Shown here: positions 58,059 to 64,000 of the stretch, piece after piece
Position numbering within the stretch: position 1 is the first letter of the stretch
Layout: every line of letters begins with the position of its first letter
Assembly (NCBI RefSeq): GCF_000427295.1
Contig: NZ_ATNM01000035.1
Coordinates: 1 to 64,000, forward strand
Source of the DNA: Cyclobacterium qasimii M12-11B
GTDB lineage: Bacteria; Bacteroidota; Bacteroidia; Cytophagales; Cyclobacteriaceae
Reading direction: 5' to 3'
Length of the DNA stretch: 64,000 nucleotides
Translations under genes and position numbers: made by a program
Notes under the pieces: generated by a model
What the model saw: only the letters and a program-made list of their open reading frames with translations
Databases searched by the model: none
What the model was told of the DNA's origin: nothing

Positions 58059-59242
58059 ATGACAAACATTCGATTTAGAAAGAGGGAAATATCCATTCGG
58101 AATATCGGTCCACAGAGATTTTGGATTGGAGTTCTTGCAGGACTGATTTCAACGACTTCAATTTCATTGTTTTTAAATCATTCAAGAGAAGTTCTTCGTT
58201 TATTAACAAGTTTGCAAGCTGACTTGCTGATTTTAGAAGAAAATGAACTTCTATTTTTCAATTATTTCTTCTCATTCCTTTCTTCTGTATTGGGACTTTC
58301 AATCACAATATGGATTTGGATGCTGAATAAAAACAAAATCGAAGAAAGGACAGAATTTACAAACAGCTTTCCGGAACGAATGCTTTATTAATAATCTGGG
58401 TCATTCTGATGATAATATCTCGTTTTGGTTCAATCCTACCTATAGTTTTATTTGGCACCCCAGGTTACGACAACCATTTAAATCTTTATGAAGAATATTG
58501 GATACTTTTTGTTTTGATACCAATCGTCGTATTTATGCAAAGTTGGTTTACGGTTAGGCTTGTTTACCAAGCAGGAAGATGGATTTTTTCAACGTTCCTT
58601 CTCTGTATGCTGACTGCATTCGTACTACAATTAACGACTACAGTAAGTCAAGAAAAACTCAATCTTGCATACCATCAAAGGTTTGAAAGGGATTACAATT
58701 ATATCGACCAAGAAATAAGGATTGCCAAGGAAAAATATGGAATTGACTATAGTGAGCAGACTGTTGAAATTTTGAAAAAACAGGTTACAGAAAGTTCTGT
58801 CAAACAGGTTGAAAGTGTTAAAAAGGCATTTTTTGGCGACAGGCCTGTTACATTGGACACGATAATTCTTCAAAAAATAATAATCAGAAATTACAAGGAA
58901 GGTGGTAGGTATTATTACAAAAGAAACGCAATTGAAAATTGGCGGTATGCATTACCTATTGACATTTTAAAACAACTAAGCTATTTTGACCAGAACGCTA
59001 AGGAAACAAAGGAGCTTCTTGAAGTTCTAAAAGAAATGATTGATTTGGTTAATACACCAGAAATACATTGGCAAGAATATCAAAATTTCACTGAAACAGA
59101 AAGACGTAGAAGTTTAGGAGCAAGATATAATATACCTGACCCATTAATAGAACAGTTAAAAAAAGTTCAGACCCGGCTTTTGGAAGACGACCTATATTCT
59201 GACTTTTTCAAAAATTTACAAGCAATAAAAGATAGAGAATGA
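58059..59242 (+). CDS. Membrane protein, unknown function (one-base frameshift)
   Basis: About 394 residues after correction. The frame breaks at 58375-58376 (ccggaacg): one more A gives SFPETNALLIIWVILMIISR, a continuous membrane helix. There are four or five membrane segments: WIGVLAGLISTTSISLFL, FNYFFSFLSSVLGLSITIWI, ALLIIWVILMIISRF, YWILFVLIPIVVFMQSWF and IFSTFLLCMLTAFVLQL. A long soluble C-terminal domain of about 200 residues follows (AYHQRFERDYNYIDQEIRIA onward). No family recognised. The R''-like end of its cassette may be GTGCCACAATAAC at 59253. Confidence 0.6.
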
Positions 59243-59263
59243 AAGGAATAAGGTGCCACAATA

Positions 59264-59340
59264 ACCAAGCATTCTGACGGTTGGCCCTTCGACCCTTCGG
59301 CACCCTTCGACTCCGCTCAGGGGCCGTGCTCAGGGACCAC
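59264..59340 (+). repeat. GC-richer repeat, copy A
   Basis: accaagcattctgacggttg, then cccttcgacccttcggcacc and a ctccgctcaggggccgtgct stretch. Nearly identical to 60757-60834. Flanking bases 59371-59405 (cttaatttaacaaataataa..atgccga) also resemble 61112-61138, so the duplicated segment once extended farther. Confidence 0.7.
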
Positions 59341-59470
59341 AGGTTCAGGGTTAAGATTATTGTATCGAGACGAAATACTTAATTTAACAAATAATAATAT
59401 GCCGATAGGGGTTACTCATCAACAAATTTTAAATTTTGAAAATAGTAACTTTTAAGTTACATTTACGTCT

Positions 59471-59839
59471 ATGGATAAAGTAAGGGAAGTCATAGCCTAC
59501 CAAGACCATTTTGAGAAATTTCTGAGAAAACAAACGGAAAAAGTTCAAAATAAAATCTACAAGGTGATTGAGGCTATTGAAACCCTGGAAAGAGTACCTA
59601 AAACTTACTTAAAACCTATCAAGACCAAGAAAGGGTTATTTGAAGCCCGTATTCAGTTGGGTTCAAATATTTGGAGGGTATTTTGTTTTTTTGACGAAGG
59701 CAAGCTTGTTGTTTTATTAAATGGCTTTCAAAAGAAATCACAAAAAACACCTCCCAAGGAAATTGAAAAAGCGAGTAGGTTGATGGACCAATACTTTTCC
59801 GAAAAAGAATCAGAAAATAAGAAAAGGACGAAACCATGA
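59471..59839 (+). CDS. higB: HigB/RelE-type toxin
   Basis: 122 residues. RelE/ParE-superfamily fold: HFEKFLRKQTEKVQNKIYKV, PKTYLKPIKTKKGLFEARIQ, SNIWRVFCFFDEGKLVVLLN, GFQKKSQKTPPKEIEKASRL. This is the phage-derived Gp49/HigB pattern. Ribosome-dependent mRNA cleavage is the usual activity. Its TGA overlaps the antitoxin ATG (ATGA), toxin first, as in HigBA. Confidence 0.85.
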   Translation: MDKVREVIAYQDHFEKFLRKQTEKVQNKIYKVIEAIETLERVPKTYLKPIKTKKGLFEARIQLGSNIWRVFCFFDEGKLVVLLNGFQKKSQKTPPKEIEKASRLMDQYFSEKESENKKRTKP

Positions 59840-60126
59840 ATACGAAAAGCTGGAAAGACATAAAAGAGGATGTGTATGGAATGAAAGGCACACCCAGAAG
59901 AGATGAACTTGATAGAGATTTTGAATCCTTTAAAATCGGTGTATTATTGAAGAAAGCCAGAGAGGATAAGAATTTGACCCAGGAACAACTGGCAGAATTA
60001 GTAGATAAGAAAAGAACCTATATTTCAAGAGTTGAAAATAACGGAAGCAACCTCACTCTAAAAACGCTCTTCGACATAGTAGAAAAAGGATTGGGAGGAA
60101 AAGTCAAAATTACTATTGAAGTTTGA
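59836..60126 (+). CDS. higA: HigA-type antitoxin, XRE helix-turn-helix
   Basis: 96 residues. The helix-turn-helix is at about 36-90: IGVLLKKAREDKNLTQEQLA, then ELVDKKRTYISRVENNGSNL. Neutralises the upstream toxin and probably represses the promoter before 59471. It ends 17 bases before the R'' core of attC site 8, so toxin and antitoxin form one cassette. Confidence 0.87.
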   Translation: MNTKSWKDIKEDVYGMKGTPRRDELDRDFESFKIGVLLKKAREDKNLTQEQLAELVDKKRTYISRVENNGSNLTLKTLFDIVEKGLGGKVKITIEV

Positions 60127-60143
60127 CAACAAAAAAATACGCG

Positions 60144-60274
60144 ATATAACCTCACCATGGATACAGCGGACGATTCCGATTAAATAGCAAAATCAATAGC
60201 TTTAGAAGGTTAGGGATAGTTTGGAAGGGATCGCTTCCAAATGCCCTCCGGCTCAAAGTTGAACCCCGTTGTGG
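60144..60274 (+). repeat. attC-like site 8 (type I)
   Basis: R'' ATATAAC, L'' CACCATGGA, L' CTCAAAG, R' GTTGTGG. 131 bp. Confidence 0.75.
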
Positions 60275-60287
60275 TGCATTATCTGCA

Positions 60288-60737
60288 ATGATGAACAAAA
60301 TTACAATACTTGCTCTTGCCTTAACGCTACATTCCTGCGCAACTAGCACATCGGAACAAAAATCTAACGTCTTAGAACTTGAGATTGATACGCCATTATT
60401 AATCGAATTCGAGACTCAAGAAACTGAGCTCAGTGATGCACTCGATTTAATTATTGGACATTTAAGGGCAAAGAATGCTCCTCTTGACAGCCTTTATCTA
60501 ATGGGATATCAAACTGACTCGATACCATGGAAATTTGATATAGGCCACTATCAGAATTTTGTCTCAAGAGCCCTTGTTATGCAAGGTAATGCTAGGGTTG
60601 ATTCGATTCTGAAATATGATACAGTTGAATTTATGGAGCCGATCTATATCCCACCAACAGGAAACTTAAGTGGTTATGAGAGATTCATTCTCTATAACCC
60701 TGAAACTGGTGAACTCAATGACTTCTTATATCAATGA
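60288..60737 (+). CDS. Cassette lipoprotein, unknown function
   Basis: 149 residues (second Met at 60291). Lipobox LTLHSC at about 17-18 in MNKITILALALTLHSCATST. The mature part is acidic; no domain recognised. It begins 14 bases after the GTT core at 60268, as the cassette genes upstream do, but no matching 3' AAC site follows: repeat copy B starts right after its stop. Confidence 0.6.
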   Translation: MMNKITILALALTLHSCATSTSEQKSNVLELEIDTPLLIEFETQETELSDALDLIIGHLRAKNAPLDSLYLMGYQTDSIPWKFDIGHYQNFVSRALVMQGNARVDSILKYDTVEFMEPIYIPPTGNLSGYERFILYNPETGELNDFLYQ

Positions 60738-60756
60738 AAAGTGAACGCATGCCAAT

Positions 60757-60834
60757 TACCAAGTATTCTGACGGCTGGCCCTTCGACCCTTCGGCACCCT
60801 TCGACTCCGCTCAGGGGCCGTGCTCAGGGACCAT
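60757..60834 (+). repeat. GC-richer repeat, copy B
   Basis: Second copy of the 59264-59340 repeat. Bases 60835-61190 hold no gene that I can support. GTTGTGGGC at 61195-61203 is a cassette 5' junction matching CCCACAAC at 61989-61996, though the attC site expected just before it is not recognisable. Confidence 0.65.
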
Positions 60835-61259
60835 ACTCAAGGTCCAGCTCATCGTATCGGGAATTAGGGTTAGTATGGGAATGGTTTTCCCTCTTTTGTT
60901 TTTTCAGATGATTAAGGCAACTTTTCTGATGGCTTAATTGCGAGTTTTAGGCTATTTTTACCATTTTAAAATACCTTTCCCATTAAGCTATTTGATCCTT
61001 ACTGTTTTGCTTCTAAACCTTTATGCAACTCAAAGAGATCTAACTGGAAAGTCATTTTATAGCCATTTTCATTAGAAAGGTGGTCTTTCCCTTAGATTCT
61101 TTGACCGAAACACTTAATTTGATGAATAATATGCCGAGGCGGTTGGGGGCATAGGTCATTACTCAACTCGAAGGCTAAATAGATATATACAGTTGTTGTG
61201 GGCAATTAAAATGAGACTGATAATAAATAAAACAACCAGACTCAGACGTGAAAAGTTTA

Positions 61260-61529
61260 ATGATTTCCGATTCTGAAGTTGGAGTATATCTGTTTGGATC
61301 CTATAAGGAATCTGATTCACCTGCAATTTGGAACAATTGGTTTGAGAAGGTTGAATATGCAATTGAAGCTTCACAAGAATAGGGTGTTAATCAAAATGAT
61401 TGGCAAGAAATACCACAGCCTTTGGAAAATTGCCAATACGATTGGATAGCGCCAGTAAGAGTGAAAGGGCGAGAAATTGGAAATCCTGAATGGGGCAAAT
61501 TTGAAAGATTTCAAACGGAGTATGGATAG
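61260..61529 (+). pseudogene. Cassette gene with in-frame TAG, unknown
   Basis: A 90-codon frame: MISDSEVGVYLFGSYKESDS, then TAG at 61380-61382, then GVNQNDWQEIPQPLENCQYD and on to TAG at 61527-61529. Composition on both sides of the first stop is coding-like (WNNWFEKVEYAIEA; DWIAPVRVKGREI), so a nonsense mutation is likely. 15 bases before the next gene. No family recognised. Confidence 0.45.
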
Positions 61530-61544
61530 AAATCAAAACTTGAT

Positions 61545-61973
61545 ATGAATAAGCTAAATTTTGAAATAAGAAAAGACCTGGTTAATGATAATTTCACAAT
61601 ATTTTCGACACAAATAATTATTGACGGCAGAAACCTGATTGATTCATTAAAAGACTATGAACTGCGATTTGTGGAAAAAGGTAGTGAAAATATTGCAGGA
61701 GCTTATGACGGACTTGACCCAAAAGTTCTTTTTGCAAACTTGACAAATTCCGAGGACGAAGAAAATTCAAAGGAAGATAAATCAGATATACTTGATTGTG
61801 ACTGTGGTTCACGAGGCTGTTGGACTTTTATGATTAAAGTAATTGAAAAACAAGATACCGTGATTTGGACTGGATTTGAACAAATTCATCTAGGCAAAAA
61901 TTCTGCGAATTTTTGGGATTATTCTGATTTTAAGGATTTTGAATTCAATAAAAAGAATATTTTAAGAAACTAA
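61545..61973 (+). CDS. Cassette protein with Cys cluster, unknown
   Basis: 142 residues, acidic. A compact cysteine cluster CDCGSRGCW at about 84-92 suggests a metal site or a structural knuckle; the same C-x-C-G-x-x-G-C-W pattern occurs in small hypothetical proteins of many bacteria, from memory. No signal peptide. It ends 16 bases before attC site 9; the cassette runs from 61195 and also holds the broken frame upstream. Confidence 0.55.
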   Translation: MNKLNFEIRKDLVNDNFTIFSTQIIIDGRNLIDSLKDYELRFVEKGSENIAGAYDGLDPKVLFANLTNSEDEENSKEDKSDILDCDCGSRGCWTFMIKVIEKQDTVIWTGFEQIHLGKNSANFWDYSDFKDFEFNKKNILRN

Positions 61974-61989
61974 ATGAACTATTAACTAC

Positions 61990-62118
61990 CCACAACAATG
62001 TTTAAAAATATTAGCTGAGAAAGTAGTGAATTCAGGGGGTGTAGCCGATTAAAATTTTCTATAACTTGACAGAAAAGTGCCACGCAGTCGGCTACTATTC
62101 TTATGTGTGCCGTTATTG
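61990..62118 (+). repeat. attC-like site 9 (type II)
   Basis: R'' CCACAAC, left arm ATTAGCTGA, right arm TCGGCTACTATT, R' GTTATTG. 129 bp; 3' arm nearly identical to site 3. Arm pairing is weaker than in site 3. Confidence 0.75.
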
Positions 62119-62495
62119 TGCCACGAAGCTGTGGTAATTCAGAAGGGTTAAATCCTACCTAAATAATTTGCTGTTTATTTAGAAGGGCTATTGACAGTTA
62201 AACTCGGAAGGGTTAGGTTTCTGCTTGAGCTACGAATGCTCAAATGTGCAAGCTATAATACATAAGCGTGAACCCAGAGTAGCTTCGAGAAGTGTAACTG
62301 TAGATAGGAGCGTTTCGATTCCGATTTTTCGGGAAACTCTTGATTATTTCATGGATTAACAGCAATGTGAAGTGCCATGGTCCACCGGAGGTATTGGGGT
62401 GGGGTGGTTATAGATGGATTATCTCTATGCTTGGAAGATTTATTTGAAAAGCATATAAATAAGGCTATCGGTTAGTCGTATGAGGGGAAAATTTC
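62118..62495 (+). mobile_element. Group II intron remnant (no reverse transcriptase)
   Basis: GTGCCACG directly follows the GTT core of attC site 9, like a group II intron 5' end (GTGYG). Structured, gene-free sequence follows, with aagcgtgaaccc. The end, TAGTCGTATGAGGGGAAAA (62474-62492), matches the first half of domain V (AGCCGTAY..GAAA) and is cut before the matching arm. The block 62356-62490 is repeated at 63866-64000. Assignment rests on the domain V-like motif only. Confidence 0.5.
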
Positions 62496-62653
62496 CTTTG
62501 TTTAACAGGATACGGTTTGAAGAAAGGGACGCGGGTAGTCTGCTTCTTATTATTATCTTAATAGGTAGTAATAATGTAGGCTATCAGGGGCTACTCTACC
62601 CAACAATCAAAAAAAGCAGGACAGTGCGGAGTATTGCATGCTTATTTGGAGCA

Positions 62654-62717
62654 AAAATTGCGGAGAATATATGAATTGCGGAGAATAGGGGGTATATTAA
62701 CCGCATAATTTGCGGAG
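62654..62717 (+). promoter_or_regulatory. Candidate Fic-gene operator repeats
   Basis: attgcggagaata occurs at 62657 and 62674, and ttgcggagata at 62710, the last as an inverted repeat CCGCA-taatt-TGCGG (62701-62715) touching the Fic start codon. The decayed copy keeps attgcggaga (56251) and the CCGCA..TGCGG dyad (56275-56289). The Fic protein ends in a winged-helix domain that could bind these sites. Confidence 0.5.
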
Positions 62718-62719
62718 AT

Positions 62720-63842
62720 ATGGCTTTATACATTCATAACAGAGATAATTGGACTGATTTTACTTGGGATAGCAAGAAAGTGCTTTTGAAATTAAGTGAA
62801 ACCAGACACTTACAAGGAAAACTGTTGGGACGGATGGAATCGCTTGGTTTTGATTTACAGAATGAAGCAATTCTGAATACCCTAACACTAGAAATTGTAA
62901 AGTCATCTGAAATCGAAGGAGAAATCCTAGAAACAGAACAAGTGCGTTCTTCCATTGCACGTAGACTTGGAATTGACATTGCAGGTGCAATCGAATCGGA
63001 AAGGCATATTGATGGCATTGTAGAAATGATGTTGGATGCAACGCAGCGATATGATTTGCCTCTCACAAAAGAACGATTATTTGGATGGCATTCAGCACTT
63101 TTCCCAACTGGTTGGAGTAACCTATTTAAAATAACGGTAGCGGATTGGAGAAAAGACACTAAAGGTTCTATGCAAGTTGTGGCGGGACCATTGGGTAAGG
63201 AAAAGGTCCATTTTGAAGCTCCAGCTGCAGAGCGGATAGACTATGAAATGGAGAAACTTCTAGATTGGATTGAAAATGAAATAGAAGTTGACCCTGTTCT
63301 TAAAGCGGCAATTGCACATTTATGGTTTGTTACCATACACCCATTTGAAGATGGAAATGGTAGAATAACGAGGGCAATTACTGAAATGATATTGGCTCGC
63401 TCAGACAATAGCGTTAAAAGATTTTATAGCATGTCGGCCCAAATTAGGGTTGAGCGGAAACAATACTATGGCGTTTTTAGAAAGAACACAGAAAGGAAAT
63501 TCTGAAATAACAGAATGGATTTTGTGGTTTTTAGCATGTTTGCAGGAGGCAATAAAGGCAACTTATGTTGTACTTCAAAAGGTACTTCAGAAAGCTGAAT
63601 TTTGGAAAATGCATGCTGCAACCATTTTAAATGAACGTCAGCAAAAAATGATTAATAGATTATTTAACGGATTTACAGGAAAACTTACCACCACAAAATG
63701 GGGCAAGATTTGTAAATGCTCTCAAGATACTGCCTTAAGAGATATTCAAGATTTGATTAAGAAAAATATATTACACAAAGATCCAAGTGGTGGAAGAAGT
63801 ACCAATTACGAATTGGTAGAAATGCCAGCTACCAACAATTAA
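62720..63842 (+). CDS. Fic family AMPylase with N-terminal DUF4172 and C-terminal winged helix (one-base frameshift)
   Basis: About 374 residues after correction. N-terminal DUF4172-like region (WTDFTWDSKKVLLKLSETRH), inhibitory helix motif SSEIEGEI, Fic core HPFEDGNGRITRA with catalytic His, and a C-terminal winged helix (WGKICKCSQDTALRDIQDLI). The frame breaks in a run of five T (63474-63478). Removing one gives KQYYGVLERTQKGNSEITEW. Fic enzymes transfer AMP to protein targets; the intact inhibitory helix means class II autoinhibition. It may regulate its own promoter. A decayed copy lies at 56293. Confidence 0.85.
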
Positions 63843-63859
63843 GCTACAATGTTGAGCGT

Positions 63860-64000
63860 CAGATTATCAGCAATGTGAAGTGCCATGGTCTACCGGAGTC
63901 ATAGGGGTGGCGTGGTTATAGAGGGATTATACCTATGCTTGGTAGATTCATGTGAAAAGCAAATAAAGAAGGCTATCGGCAAGCCGTAGGATGGAAAACT
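63860..64000 (+). mobile_element. Group II intron 3' fragment, cut by the window end
   Basis: 63866-64000 repeats 62356-62490 (agcaatgtgaagtgccatgg, then ggtggcgtggttatag and ggctatcgg). It ends in AAGCCGTAGGATGGAAAACT, which fits the 5' half of a domain V hairpin with a GAAA tetraloop. The other half lies beyond the window. Confidence 0.5.

Larger units (their letters stand above)
46053..62118 (+). mobile_element. Integron-type gene cassette array lacking an integrase (CALIN)
   Basis: Nine attC-like sites of 124-134 bp separate plus-strand genes. Each starts at an AAC core and ends at a GTT core with inverted L''/L' arms between. For six consecutive cassettes (46053-55078) the sequence after GTT at the 5' end equals the reverse complement of the bases before AAC at the 3' end: GTTATGGACT, GTTAGCAGAA, GTTGGGCAC, GTTACAAGC, GTTATGCATA, GTTAGCGGTA. 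This is the joint expected from excised cassette circles. From 55.2 kb rightward the order is disturbed (toxin-antitoxin genes, Fic fragments, lost sites). No integrase gene or attI is seen. Confidence 0.85.

Noticed and set aside
60734..60937. 67-residue open frame beginning MKSERMPITKYSDGWPFDPS
   Set aside because: It translates the dispersed GC-richer repeat; the same DNA at 59264 does not keep the frame.
52529..61382. Stop-codon recoding (for example TAG or TGA as sense) in the cassette genes
   Set aside because: TAG, TAA and TGA are all found as interruptions, and intact genes nearby use all three as true stops.
46053..62118. Treating the attC-like sites as ordinary dispersed repeats (REP/MITE)
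   Set aside because: Junction bases vary from cassette to cassette yet match between the two ends of the same cassette, and three unrelated arm families share only the AAC/GTT architecture; a simple repeat would not show this.

Overview
The window looks like chromosomal DNA of a Bacteroidota member, most likely Cytophagales near Cyclobacteriaceae (inference). Grounds: a TonB-dependent receptor with a carboxypeptidase-like N-terminal domain paired with a DUF4249 lipoprotein, DUF4230, a secreted double-DUF1080 protein beside a Tat-exported Gfo/Idh/MocA oxidoreductase, a sulfatase, a TAnnTTTG-type promoter, and AT-rich intergenic DNA full of paired hairpins. I saw no tRNA, rRNA or CRISPR array.

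Layout. 1-11 kb: TonB receptor/DUF4249 pair, DUF4230 protein, long-chain acyl-CoA ligase, acetyltransferase and DinB-like protein, exonuclease/GIY-YIG nuclease, aldo/keto reductase, secreted protein. 11-16 kb (minus strand): membrane protein, sirtuin, OmpA-type barrel protein and a secreted partner. 16-27 kb: HEAT/DUF1080 protein with Gfo/Idh/MocA oxidoreductase, small proteins, topA, SixA-like phosphatase, MATE exporter. 27-33 kb: CASTOR/POLLUX-like channel and a four-gene operon (SAM methyltransferase, PurM/HypE-like protein, ThiE-like protein, Trm112-like protein) behind a clear TPP riboswitch. 33-45 kb: FAD-linked lactone oxidase, a 3.2-kb repeat field (two ~860-bp tandem units plus three ~233-bp units built on REP-like hairpin pairs), a secreted coiled-coil protein, a DyP peroxidase/catalase-like/membrane protein operon, and a sulfatase.

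46-62 kb is different in character: AT-rich, every gene on the plus strand, mostly unrecognised, with about 130-bp sites between genes that have attC architecture. For six consecutive cassettes the first bases after the GTT core are the exact reverse complement (9-10 bp) of the sequence just before the AAC core at that cassette's far end, which is what integron cassette circularisation leaves. No integrase is in the window, so it reads as a cassette cluster lacking an integrase (CALIN) or as part of a larger chromosomal integron. Cargo includes a HEPN-motif protein, a giant GHKL-ATPase/PD-(D/E)xK protein, an AIPR abortive-infection homologue (broken by one TGA), VapBC- and HigBA-type toxin-antitoxin pairs, a decayed and a near-intact Fic gene, and group II intron remnants at the right edge.

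Caveat: at least ten one-base frameshifts occur, most in A/T runs, in genes that otherwise read intact, including two in topA. They look like sequencing or assembly indels rather than real gene loss, so those genes are given here as merged spans.
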